From assembly GCA_029863305.1 (NCBI GenBank), contig JAOTVR010000037.1, positions 1 to 32,432 on the forward strand: a DNA stretch of 32,432 bases. Reading direction: 5' to 3'. The position numbers and the translations under genes were made by a program. Positions 1-7,766 of this stretch are shown one piece after another. The stretch's first letter is position 1; each line of letters begins with the position of its first letter. The stretch comes from Gammaproteobacteria bacterium. Its GTDB lineage: Bacteria; Pseudomonadota; Gammaproteobacteria; Steroidobacterales; Woeseiaceae. The notes under the pieces are model-generated. The model worked only from the letters and a program-made list of their open reading frames with translations, did no database searches and had not been told where the DNA came from.

Positions 1-146
1 TGCGATTTCGCACCTACGGCATCAATCTGCCGGAGTCGGCGGGCTTCTACCCGCATCGCGTTCTCGAAAGTGAGGCGATGCAGGAATGGCTTGCGGCTGC
101 GGAGTGTGAGATCGAGGTCATCGAACGCGAAGAAAAGGGCCGATGA
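1..146 (+). CDS. Glutathione S-transferase family protein, C-terminal end (partial)
   Basis: Only the last 47 codons are present; the frame runs from base 3 to the TGA at 144-146. The translated tail reads FRTYGINLPESAGFY, then a helix with AMQEWLAAAECEIEVIE. This pattern (arginine/tyrosine turn, 'aMqeWl.aA..E.e.i..E') is typical of the last helices of bacterial glutathione S-transferases, which conjugate glutathione to electrophiles in the cytoplasm. The stop overlaps the start of the next gene (ATGA), so the two are probably co-transcribed and translationally coupled. The family call rests on this short tail only; the glutathione-binding N-terminal domain lies outside the window. Confidence 0.6.
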   Translation, partial: RFRTYGINLPESAGFYPHRVLESEAMQEWLAAAECEIEVIEREEKGR

Positions 147-1153
147 ATCGGCAGCTGCTCTCAATTCCGGTTTTCTGTGTACTGCTTGTGCACGCAGCAA
201 GAGCCGAGATATACGAACTACCTCCAAAAGGTTATGACGTCATCGGTGCTGTGTCGACGATTACCGCACGCGATGAAGATACGCTGGTCGATATCGCCCG
301 ACGTCACGGCCTGGGTTACCAGGATATTGTGCGTGCGAATCCGGGCATCAACATCTGGGTGCCTGGCAAAGGCACCGAGATTGTTCTGCCGACACGATTC
401 GTGTTGCCAGGCGTTCCACGTCGCGGCGTCGTCCTGAATCTTGCTGAGTATCGCTTGTATTATTTCCCGGAGTCGAAAGCCGGTGAAACGGCTTACGTGA
501 TGACGTACCCGATCAGCATTGGCCGCATGGACTGGGAAACGCCGCTGGGGCTGACCAAAGTCATATCCAAGGTGCGCAAACCAAGCTGGTACGTGCCACA
601 GTCTGTGCTCGACGAGCATGAGGCAGACGGTAATCCACTGCCCAAAATCGTACCTCCCGGACCGGACAATCCGCTTGGCGAGTATGCGATGCGGCTCGGA
701 CTACCCGGCTATCTGATTCATGGAACCAACCGTCCTGCCGGCGTTGGCATGCGAGTTACGCACGGTTGCGTCAGGATGTTCCCCGAAGATATCGAGTACC
801 TGTTTGGCAATATCGATGTGAGTACGCCGGTGCGGATCATCAACGAGCCGATCAAAATGGGCTGGGACGGCAGCGAACTGGTCATCGAAGCACATCCCTT
901 GCTGGAAGTGGCCGTGGCCAGGAAGGACGAGGATGTAATGCCGGAAGAGGGCGCGGTGAGCCCGGTCGATGACGATGTAATCGTCAAAGATCCGTTAACG
1001 TATGTGACGGAGCAGTTTATAGCCATGACGGGCGAGCGCGCCGGGCAACTTGACTGGCATCTGGTCGAGCAGATTGTCGACCGCTCCGATGGCATTCCGA
1101 CGCCGGTCGGAGAGGAAATAAAAAACGCCGCGGCAAGCGCGGCGTTTCACTAA
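143..1153 (+). CDS. L,D-transpeptidase (YkuD domain) with LysM domain, ErfK/YbiS type
   Basis: A periplasmic peptidoglycan-modifying enzyme of 336 residues. Residues 1-21 form a signal peptide ending in ARA. A LysM-like segment follows at about 38-83 (TITARDEDTLVDIARRHGL...VLP), then the YkuD catalytic domain at about 94-235. The active-site signature is visible: His193 in IHGTN and Cys209 in THGCVRM. Enzymes of this family (LdtA/B/C of E. coli) attach Braun-type lipoproteins to meso-diaminopimelate or make 3-3 crosslinks. Directly downstream and convergent is an alanine-zipper lipoprotein ending in lysine, a likely substrate. The C-terminal 100 residues beyond the catalytic core are acidic and unassigned. 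The ATG overlaps the upstream stop. The last codons also encode the terminator of the convergent gene. Confidence 0.93.
   Translation: MNRQLLSIPVFCVLLVHAARAEIYELPPKGYDVIGAVSTITARDEDTLVDIARRHGLGYQDIVRANPGINIWVPGKGTEIVLPTRFVLPGVPRRGVVLNLAEYRLYYFPESKAGETAYVMTYPISIGRMDWETPLGLTKVISKVRKPSWYVPQSVLDEHEADGNPLPKIVPPGPDNPLGEYAMRLGLPGYLIHGTNRPAGVGMRVTHGCVRMFPEDIEYLFGNIDVSTPVRIINEPIKMGWDGSELVIEAHPLLEVAVARKDEDVMPEEGAVSPVDDDVIVKDPLTYVTEQFIAMTGERAGQLDWHLVEQIVDRSDGIPTPVGEEIKNAAASAAFH
1113..1147 (-). terminator. Intrinsic terminator of the lipoprotein gene, inside the transpeptidase coding end
   Basis: A perfect 10-bp stem (AAACGCCGCG at 1123-1132 with CGCGGCGTTT at 1138-1147) encloses a 5-base loop. Read on the minus strand, the stem is followed by a T-rich tract (complement of 1113-1122), as expected for a Rho-independent terminator of the minus-strand lipoprotein that stops at 1170. 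On the plus strand no T-run follows. The stem coincides with the last ten codons of the transpeptidase (KNAAASAAFH). Confidence 0.8.
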
Positions 1154-1169
1154 AGGCTCTAAGTCTTTG

Positions 1170-1463
1170 TTACTTTGACATAGACTTCTGGAACATACGC
1201 TCCATGCTTTCGCGGTTTGCATTGCAGCATGACTGTGCTTCGGTAGCAGCAGACAGTGCCTGGTCAGCGGTGCTCTGAGCGCTGGCGGCAGCTTGGGCTG
1301 CACGATCAGCAGCTGCGCGAGCAGCCTCGGCGGCAGATGCAGCAGCAGCAGCGTCGGCAGCAGCGCGGTTCGCTGTTGCTTCGATTTCTGCAGTGCTGGC
1401 GCAGCCTGTAGCGAGAGCGGCGACGAGCAGTAATGCGCTTACTTTGAGTGCGGTCTTCTTCAT
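1170..1463 (-). CDS. OprI/Lpp-like alanine-zipper outer-membrane lipoprotein
   Basis: A 97-residue lipoprotein. The start is the ATG at 1461-1463, preceded by GAGGAAA on the minus strand. Residues 1-20 are a lipoprotein signal peptide with lipobox ATGC, making Cys21 the acylated residue. Residues 27-77 are an alanine-rich heptad region (ANRAAADAAAAASAAEAARA and onward) like the alanine-zipper coiled coil of Pseudomonas OprI and E. coli Lpp. The C-terminus is SMSK: a terminal lysine is the residue that L,D-transpeptidases join to peptidoglycan in Lpp. A CysCys pair at 79-80 could form disulfides between coils. Expected role: abundant structural lipoprotein tethering the outer membrane to the cell wall. 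It has its own terminator and faces the L,D-transpeptidase gene. A longer frame reaching 1661 is rejected because it buries the signal peptide. Confidence 0.88.
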   Translation of the reverse strand: MKKTALKVSALLLVAALATGCASTAEIEATANRAAADAAAAASAAEAARAAADRAAQAAASAQSTADQALSAATEAQSCCNANRESMERMFQKSMSK

Positions 1464-1647
1464 TGTCCAAATTTCCTCTGTTGGGAGATAAACTGCAGGC
1501 GCATTATTTAACAATCCGGCCGCTCCCGCAATGAAAATCCCTGTTTTTATTGCGGTTTGTCGTCGTCCGGCGACAGAGTGCCGGCGGTCACGCCTGTTCG
1601 AACTATTGCCGGACTTCAGTTGTTTATGGGTGTTTGTTCGGTTGGGG

Positions 1648-1675
1648 TTGCACTGACGCAAGTACTGTATATAAT
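1648..1675 (+). promoter_or_regulatory. lexA promoter
   Basis: TTGCAC (1648-1653), a 16-base spacer and a perfect TATAAT (1670-1675). The -10 hexamer lies inside the first LexA box, and the expected start site near 1682 abuts the second, so LexA binding would block the promoter. Confidence 0.65.
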
Positions 1676-1680
1676 CACAT
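1665..1680 (+). promoter_or_regulatory. LexA operator 1 (SOS box, one mismatch)
   Basis: CTGTATATAATCACAT fits CTGT-N8-ACAG with one mismatch in the last base. It overlaps the -10 element of the lexA promoter and lies 19 bp from the second box, much like the paired boxes of E. coli lexA. Confidence 0.75.
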
Positions 1681-1683
1681 ACA

Positions 1684-1699
1684 CTGTGAATTTATACAG
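1684..1699 (+). promoter_or_regulatory. LexA operator 2 (SOS box, perfect)
   Basis: CTGTGAATTTATACAG is an exact match to the gammaproteobacterial SOS-box form CTGT-N8-ACAG. It sits at the expected transcription start, ten bases before the lexA ATG. Its last bases (ACAGGA) may also serve as the weak ribosome-binding site. Confidence 0.9.
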
Positions 1700-1709
1700 G
1701 ACTGCTTAA

Positions 1710-2327
1710 ATGCGCCCACTGACCCCCAGACAAACACAAATTCTCGAAATGATTCAAGATTTTATTGCCGAAACCGGCATGCCGCCGACGCGTGCCGAGA
1801 TCGCTCGCGAACTCGGCTTCAAGTCGGCCAATGCCGCCGAAGAGCATTTGCGGGCACTGCAGAAGAAGGGTGTCCTCGAACTTCTGCCGGGCGCATCGCG
1901 CGGCATTCAGCTCAAGGATTCTTTACGCGAGCAAATCGGTCTGCCACTGGTTGGCCGGGTCGCAGCCGGCAGCCCGATCCTGGCAGAAGAACATATCGAA
2001 ACGCATTACAGACTCGATCCGCAATTATTCAGTCCGAAACCGCACTACCTGCTCAGGGTGCATGGCATGAGTATGAAAAATGCCGGCATTCTCGATGGTG
2101 ATCTCGTTGCCGTGCATCGCACGCCCGAAGTCCGAAGCCGGCAGATCGTCGTTGCCCGGCTCGATGATGAAGTCACGGTTAAACGTTATCGCCAGAACGG
2201 TTCTGTGGTTGAGTTGATACCTGAAAATGAGGACTTCCAAACGATTCGCGTCGATCTTTCCGAGCAGACGATGGTGATAGAAGGTGTTGTCGTTGGCGTT
2301 ATTCGTGACGGCATGCCGCTGCATTAA
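1710..2327 (+). CDS. lexA: LexA repressor, SOS master regulator
   Basis: A 205-residue protein of normal LexA length. The N-terminal winged helix-turn-helix is at about 1-65 ([28 protein letters not shown]). The self-cleavage site is Ala86-Gly87 in RVAAGSP. The catalytic dyad is Ser121 in HGMSMK and Lys158 in TVKRY. In the cytoplasm LexA dimers bind SOS boxes; RecA filaments on single-stranded DNA stimulate self-cleavage and derepression. Two LexA boxes precede the gene, so it is autoregulated. It heads a tight run lexA-imuA-imuB-dnaE2 (11 bp, 3 bp and a 3-bp distance or overlap between genes), so the mutagenesis genes share its damage-inducible promoter. Confidence 0.97.
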   Translation: MRPLTPRQTQILEMIQDFIAETGMPPTRAEIARELGFKSANAAEEHLRALQKKGVLELLPGASRGIQLKDSLREQIGLPLVGRVAAGSPILAEEHIETHYRLDPQLFSPKPHYLLRVHGMSMKNAGILDGDLVAVHRTPEVRSRQIVVARLDDEVTVKRYRQNGSVVELIPENEDFQTIRVDLSEQTMVIEGVVVGVIRDGMPLH

Positions 2328-2338
2328 GTGTTCATGAG

Positions 2339-2980
2339 ATGCGGCGCGATTCATCCCCTCTGGACAAACTGCTCGAGAACCCGCGAGTCTGGCGCGGCCA
2401 TAACCGGGCACATGCTACGGCCGGGCTTGCCAGCGGCTACGAAGCGCTCGACCGACATCTGCCGGGAGGCGGCTGGCCGCAATGTTCCCTGACGGAAATT
2501 CTTGTCGAACACTATGGTATCGGTGAACTGCGCTTGCTGATGCCGGCGCTGGCGCACCTAAGTGCCGAAGACAGCGGTAGCGATTACGCTGAACCGGGCT
2601 GGATAGCCTGGGTCGCGCCACCGTTTCAACCGTACCCACCGGCCTTGCAACAATGGGGCATCAATCTGTCACGCATATTGATCGTGCGTCCGAAAGACGA
2701 CAGCGAAACGCTTTGGTCGGCTGAACAGGCATTGTCGTCGGGCACCTGCGCAGCCGTGTTGTTGTGGCCCGACGTGCTCGATGATCAGGCTGGTAGACGT
2801 TTGCAGCTTGCCGCCGAAAAGGGCAGCAGCTGGGCGATCGCATTTCGCCCCCCTGCGGCACGCGCCGAACCGTCGGCTGCGGCATTGCGCATCGAGTTGC
2901 AGGCCAGCGGTGAGGGCACGCGTCTGTCCATTTTAAAGAGTCGTGGCGGACGGCCCGCTGTATTGCATGATGTCGTCTGA
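2339..2980 (+). CDS. imuA: ImuA, RecA-fold accessory protein of the mutasome
   Basis: A 213-residue protein of the ImuA (formerly SulA-like) family. The family pattern is clear: ASGYEALDRHLPGGGWPQ, SLTEILVEHYGIGELRLL, then WIAWVAPPFQPYPPALQQWG and LLWPDVL. The fold is related to RecA, but the segment where RecA has its Walker A (GGGWPQCSLTEIL) lacks GKT/S, so ATP binding is not expected to be normal. ImuA works with ImuB and DnaE2 in error-prone lesion bypass after DNA damage. It starts 11 bp after lexA with no strong ribosome-binding site, so coupling to lexA translation is likely, and ends 3 bp before imuB. Confidence 0.92.
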   Translation: MRRDSSPLDKLLENPRVWRGHNRAHATAGLASGYEALDRHLPGGGWPQCSLTEILVEHYGIGELRLLMPALAHLSAEDSGSDYAEPGWIAWVAPPFQPYPPALQQWGINLSRILIVRPKDDSETLWSAEQALSSGTCAAVLLWPDVLDDQAGRRLQLAAEKGSSWAIAFRPPAARAEPSAAALRIELQASGEGTRLSILKSRGGRPAVLHDVV

Positions 2981-2983
2981 CTC

Positions 2984-4558
2984 ATGTCGACAGCACGACA
3001 CCATCGTTCCAGTCAGGGGCTGTTCAGTCAGCATTCCTTAGCGCTTGATACTCCAGCAGTAAGACCGCAGACCTTAACGGCGCCTGTTATTAAGCGGCTC
3101 TGGTTTTGTATTTATTTGCCAAATCTGGCGTTAGAGACGAGCGGTCCCGGCGATGAAGCCAGAGTCGTTGTTGAGGAACAGCACGGTATTCATCGCGTGT
3201 TACTGGCCTCAGCAAAAGCGGAGTTTGCCGGCATCCTGCCCGGCCAGTCGGCAAATGCAGCGCTTGCGCTCTTGCCGGCTCTTCGTGTTGAAGAACGTAG
3301 TGAGATTGCGGAACAGCAGACGTTGGAAAATCTTGCATTCTGGCTCGAACAATTCACATCGGTGGTTTGTTTTGCCGGCCCGGATGTATTGCTGGTGGAA
3401 ATTGCCGGCAGTTTGCGGCTGTATGGCGGTCTTTTGAGTCTGCGGCAACAAATTGCAGCAGGCCTCGGGCAACAAGGCTTTAGTGCTTCGTTGGCAATTG
3501 CACCGACACCGCTTGCAGCGACATGGCTTGCAAGAGGTGGGCGTCGCACCTGTATTCGTGAGCCTGCAAATCTTGCGGCTGCTTTGCGTACTTTGTCCCT
3601 TGCCTGTCTCGACTGGCCCAATGCTGTCTGCGAATCATTAACGGGCATGGGCGTTCGTAATATTGGCGACTGTCTGCGCCTGCCAAGAGAAGGTTTTGCA
3701 CGACGTTTCGGACCGCAGCGACTCATCGAACTTGATCGCGCATTAGGTCGCTTGCCAGATCCGCGCAGCAGTTGGCGTGCACCCGAACGCTTTTGCGCTG
3801 ATTACGAAATGACCGAAGAGCAAAGCGATCGTGAGCTATTGCTCGCCATCTGTCGTGAGTTATTGTTCTCGCTCGAACAGTTTTTGCGGACACGGCAGCT
3901 TGGCGTGCAGTCCATTCTATTTACCTTTTTCCATCTGCATAATTCTGCGACACAGCTTCGACTTGGTTGTGCCAATGCAGAACGCATGGCCGACTGCTGG
4001 TTTGATTTACTGAGTATACGGTTCGAAAAACTGACCTTGTCCGAACCGGTGGTATCGGTTCGCCTGCGGGGCGGGCATGCCCAGGCATTACAGGCCGAGC
4101 CCGGGCGGCTGAGGTTTCAGGGCAAAGCCCCGGGCCAAGGACGAGCGCTGCGTTTTTCGGTGGCACAGCTCGCTGAACGACTTGTTGCTCGTGTCGGTAA
4201 TGAATGCGTTGCTGGTGTCGCGACAGTTGCCGAGCATCGACCGCAGCTTGCCTGGCGTCTGCAAGATTTACTTTCGGGCAAAGCGGCCAAAACGCTGTCG
4301 ACGATCAGGAAGGGTTTGCAGCGGCCACTGTGGATGTTGCCCGAACCTGTTTTACTACCGGTTGATGCGGGTTATCCGTTGCATCAGGGACGCCTGAGAA
4401 TTGTCGAGGGGCCGGAGCGGCTGGAGACGGGTTGGTGGGATGAAGACGGTATTGCACGTGACTACTACACGGCGGTTAATCCGCGCGGTATGCGCCTGTG
4501 GGTGTTTCGTAACCGTAATCGCACAGCGTCCTGGTACTTGCACGGCTTTTTTGGCTGA
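2984..4558 (+). CDS. imuB: ImuB, catalytically inactive Y-family polymerase-like protein
   Basis: A 524-residue Y-family-like protein. The polymerase-like region starts at about residue 38 (KRLWFCIYLPNLALE). Where active Y-family enzymes have the metal-binding Asp (HiDmDaFyA) this protein has IYLPNLAL, and the second acidic motif is VEIAGSLRLYGG, as in other ImuB proteins that act as scaffolds. A helix-hairpin-helix lies at about 219-243 (LTGMGVRNIGDCLRL). The C-terminal domain ends with GWWDEDGIARDYYTA and WYLHGFFG, typical of the family. ImuB bridges the sliding clamp, ImuA and DnaE2. A 37-residue N-terminal extension contains QHSLAL (16-21), which resembles a clamp-binding motif. The TGA overlaps the dnaE2 ATG by one base. 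Confidence 0.93.
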   Translation: MSTARHHRSSQGLFSQHSLALDTPAVRPQTLTAPVIKRLWFCIYLPNLALETSGPGDEARVVVEEQHGIHRVLLASAKAEFAGILPGQSANAALALLPALRVEERSEIAEQQTLENLAFWLEQFTSVVCFAGPDVLLVEIAGSLRLYGGLLSLRQQIAAGLGQQGFSASLAIAPTPLAATWLARGGRRTCIREPANLAAALRTLSLACLDWPNAVCESLTGMGVRNIGDCLRLPREGFARRFGPQRLIELDRALGRLPDPRSSWRAPERFCADYEMTEEQSDRELLLAICRELLFSLEQFLRTRQLGVQSILFTFFHLHNSATQLRLGCANAERMADCWFDLLSIRFEKLTLSEPVVSVRLRGGHAQALQAEPGRLRFQGKAPGQGRALRFSVAQLAERLVARVGNECVAGVATVAEHRPQLAWRLQDLLSGKAAKTLSTIRKGLQRPLWMLPEPVLLPVDAGYPLHQGRLRIVEGPERLETGWWDEDGIARDYYTAVNPRGMRLWVFRNRNRTASWYLHGFFG

Positions 4559-7500
4559 TGATAGTCGGTCGCTATGCTGAACTGCATGCACTTAGTAATT
4601 TCACCTTTTTACGTGGTGCTTCCCATCCTGAGGAACTCGTAGAGACGGCTGCCGCGCTGGGCTATGAGGCACTCGCGATTACCGATGAGTGTTCGATGTC
4701 CGGCGTCGTTCGTGCACATATTGCCGCAAAAGAACACGGTCTCAAGAAACTGATTATCGGTTCCGAATTGCGTCTTCGGAGTGGTCGTAAACTGGTCGTG
4801 CTTGCGCAGAATCGTAACGGTTACGCTGCACTTTGTGGGCTGATTACAAACGCACGGCGCGCAGCGGAAAAAGGCTCGTACGAATTGACACGGCTCGCAT
4901 TCGAAGATGGTTTACCCAATTGTGTCGTGCTTTGGGTACCCGATGAGGCATTGTCACTCGATGTCGAAGATCACTGGTTACGCGAAACATTTCGTGATCG
5001 TTTATGGATTGCGGTTGAACTGCTTGCGGACGGCCGACAAAGAGAACGGCTTGCAAAACTCTATGAAGAAAGTCGCAGGCTCAAGTTGCCACTTGTTGCT
5101 TGTGGCGATGTACACATGCACAGCCGCTCACGGCGTATTTTGCAGGATACGCTGACAGCGATACGCGAAGGCGTCACGATAGATAATGCCGGTTTTGCAT
5201 TGTATCCGAACGGCGAACGCCACCTGCGTTCGCTCGAGGTCTTACAGCACATCTACCCACAAGAACTTCTGGATGAAAGCTTGCGTATTGCAGAGGCAAT
5301 CGATTTTTCACTGGACGAATTGCGTTACGAGTATCCCGATGAAATTGTTCCTGATGGCGAAACGCCGGCCAGCTATCTGCGGCAGCTGACAGAGCAGGGT
5401 ATGCGACGACGCTGGCCGGCAGGCGTTCCGCGCAAGGTCGTTGGTCTTGTCGAGCACGAGCTGGAACTCATCGCCGAGCTTAAATATGAACAATATTTTT
5501 TAACGGTTTACGACATTGTCTCGTTTGCACGTTCGCAGGACATTCTGTGTCAGGGTCGCGGTTCGGCAGCAAATTCAGCCGTGTGTTATTGCCTGGGTAT
5601 TACCGAAGTCGATCCTGGGCGTATGGCGATGCTCGTTGAGCGATTTATCTCAAAAGAGCGTAACGAACCACCCGACATCGATGTCGACTTCGAACACGAG
5701 CGTCGTGAAGAAGTTATCCAATACATTTACGAAAAGTATGGCAGAGAGCGCGCTGCACTCGCCGCAACTGTCATCACTTACCGGCCACGCAGCGCACTCA
5801 GAGATGTTGGTAAAGCGCTGGGTTTAAGCGAACTGCAGGTTGGCCGGCTGGCACGTTCGATGCAGTGGTGGGATGGGCAACGCGTCGATGACAGTCGTGT
5901 CCTCGAAGCGGGGCTCGATCCCGAAAGTCCGATCATCAAGCGGCTCCTGTATCTGGTCAGAGAGATACTCGGATTTCCGCGGCATCTGTCGCAGCATGTT
6001 GGCGGCTTTGTCATTTCGAACGGTTTGTTGTCCGAACTCGTGCCGGTCGAGAACGCAGCAATGCCTGATCGCACGGTCATTCAATGGGAGAAAACGGATC
6101 TCGAGGATCTCGGGCTCCTTAAAGTCGACGTGCTCGGTCTCGGCATGTTAACGGCGATTCGTCGCAGCTTCGATCTGTTGCGCAAATTCAATGGTCGGGA
6201 GCTGACGCTGGCCAGCGTGCCGGCCGAAGACCCGCTCGTCTACGACATGATTTGTGAAGGCGACACGATGGGCGTCTTTCAGATCGAATCGCGTGCACAG
6301 ATGGCGATGCTGCCACGCCTGCGACCACGGTGTTACTACGACCTCGTGATCGAGGTCGCGATTATCCGTCCCGGTCCGATTCAGGGTGACATGGTGCATC
6401 CCTATTTACGCAGGCGTAACGGCGAGGAGGCCGTCGATTATCCGAGCGAGGATGTCAAAAGCGTATTGCAGCGGACGCTCGGCGTGCCGATTTTTCAGGA
6501 ACAGGTCATGCAACTTGCCGTTGTAGCGGCAGGGTTTACGCCGGGGGAGGCGGATCAACTCCGACGTGCAATGGCAGCGTGGAAACGGCGCGGTGGGCTG
6601 GGGCCTTTCGAGGAGAAGCTGATTGTCGGCATGCGTGAGCGTGGCTACAAGGAAGAATTCGCGCGACAGATATTTCGGCAGATTGAGGGCTTTGGGGAAT
6701 ACGGATTTCCCGAGTCACATTCGGCGAGCTTTGCACTTCTCGTATACGTGTCGTCGTGGCTCAAGTGTCATGAGCCGGCCGCGTTCACGGCAGCTCTTCT
6801 GAACAGCCAGCCGATGGGCTTTTATTCTGCATCGCAGTTGACCCAGGATGCCCGGCGACATGGTGTCGAAGTCAGAGCCGTTGATGTCAACCAGAGTGAC
6901 TGGGATTGTACGCTGGAAGCCGGAAAAGATGGGCAGGCGGCGCTACGCCTCGGGCTAAGAATGGCCAAGGGTCTTGCTGAGGAAGCCGGTCGACGCATTG
7001 TTGATCAGCGTTGTACAGGGGGTTATCACAGCACCCAGCAGTTACTCGAAACAGTCGGGCTCGATCGCCGGGAACTTGGTGTACTGGCATCTGCCGGCGC
7101 GCTGACAGTACTCGAGGGCCATCGCCACAAAGCGCGATGGGCCGTTGCAGGTGTCGAAAAACCATTGCCGCTATTGCAGTCGATGGACCGCTACGAGGCC
7201 ACACCACTGCTCAGGAAGCCAACTGAAGGACAGAATATTGTTGCTGATTACCAAAGCCTTGGATTGACACTTGGCAGGCATCCCGTGCAGCTGCTCCGTC
7301 ACCGGCTCGATCGCTATCACTATTTGCCGGCAAACCGCATGCCCGAGCTGGTGACGGGTACGGCGATCAGTCTTGCGGGTCTTGTCATCACGAAGCAACG
7401 ACCCGGCACAGCAAGTGGGGTGACGTTTGTAACTCTCGAGGACGAAACAGGCCACATCAATCTGATCGTCTGGAAACAGGTTGCGGAGCAATATCGTGCC

Positions 7501-7641
7501 GCATTATTGAATGCCCGGCTCATGGGTGTTCAGGGCGATCTGCAGATCGAAGGCGAAGTCATTCATGTCATAGCAAGACGGCTCGTAGATCATTCCGATA
7601 TGTTAGGAAACCTCGTCGTGACATCGAGGGATTTCAGATAA
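4558..7641 (+). CDS. dnaE2: DnaE2, error-prone DNA polymerase III alpha subunit
   Basis: A 1027-residue C-family polymerase, shorter than replicative DnaE (about 1160), as expected for DnaE2/ImuC. Domains in order: PHP at about 5-200 (ELHALSNFTFLRGASHPEEL), palm with the two catalytic aspartates in PPDIDVDF (Asp375 and Asp377), third acidic site probably in KVDVLGLGML, fingers with PIFQEQVMQLA, and a C-terminal OB fold (LAGLVITKQRPGTASGVTF...LIVWKQV). It synthesises across lesions together with ImuA and ImuB and causes damage-induced mutation. The ATG at 4558 overlaps the imuB stop, so translation is coupled. It is the last gene of the LexA-controlled operon; a strand switch follows. Confidence 0.96.
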   Translation: MIVGRYAELHALSNFTFLRGASHPEELVETAAALGYEALAITDECSMSGVVRAHIAAKEHGLKKLIIGSELRLRSGRKLVVLAQNRNGYAALCGLITNARRAAEKGSYELTRLAFEDGLPNCVVLWVPDEALSLDVEDHWLRETFRDRLWIAVELLADGRQRERLAKLYEESRRLKLPLVACGDVHMHSRSRRILQDTLTAIREGVTIDNAGFALYPNGERHLRSLEVLQHIYPQELLDESLRIAEAIDFSLDELRYEYPDEIVPDGETPASYLRQLTEQGMRRRWPAGVPRKVVGLVEHELELIAELKYEQYFLTVYDIVSFARSQDILCQGRGSAANSAVCYCLGITEVDPGRMAMLVERFISKERNEPPDIDVDFEHERREEVIQYIYEKYGRERAALAATVITYRPRSALRDVGKALGLSELQVGRLARSMQWWDGQRVDDSRVLEAGLDPESPIIKRLLYLVREILGFPRHLSQHVGGFVISNGLLSELVPVENAAMPDRTVIQWEKTDLEDLGLLKVDVLGLGMLTAIRRSFDLLRKFNGRELTLASVPAEDPLVYDMICEGDTMGVFQIESRAQMAMLPRLRPRCYYDLVIEVAIIRPGPIQGDMVHPYLRRRNGEEAVDYPSEDVKSVLQRTLGVPIFQEQVMQLAVVAAGFTPGEADQLRRAMAAWKRRGGLGPFEEKLIVGMRERGYKEEFARQIFRQIEGFGEYGFPESHSASFALLVYVSSWLKCHEPAAFTAALLNSQPMGFYSASQLTQDARRHGVEVRAVDVNQSDWDCTLEAGKDGQAALRLGLRMAKGLAEEAGRRIVDQRCTGGYHSTQQLLETVGLDRRELGVLASAGALTVLEGHRHKARWAVAGVEKPLPLLQSMDRYEATPLLRKPTEGQNIVADYQSLGLTLGRHPVQLLRHRLDRYHYLPANRMPELVTGTAISLAGLVITKQRPGTASGVTFVTLEDETGHINLIVWKQVAEQYRAALLNARLMGVQGDLQIEGEVIHVIARRLVDHSDMLGNLVVTSRDFR

Positions 7642-7766
7642 CACACGTTTGAGCATTCCCTGGAGCACGACTGATGGCATCACGGCAACCTGGTCCGAAT
7701 TATCAGGGCCATGCCAACCGACCCGAAACGCACAATTGAAGGTCTTGTATCATTGTTGGCGGCGAA

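Noticed and set aside
1464..1661. N-terminal extension of the OprI-like lipoprotein
   Set aside because: It would bury the lipoprotein signal peptide and cross into the region of the lexA promoter; the ATG at 1463 has its own ribosome-binding site.
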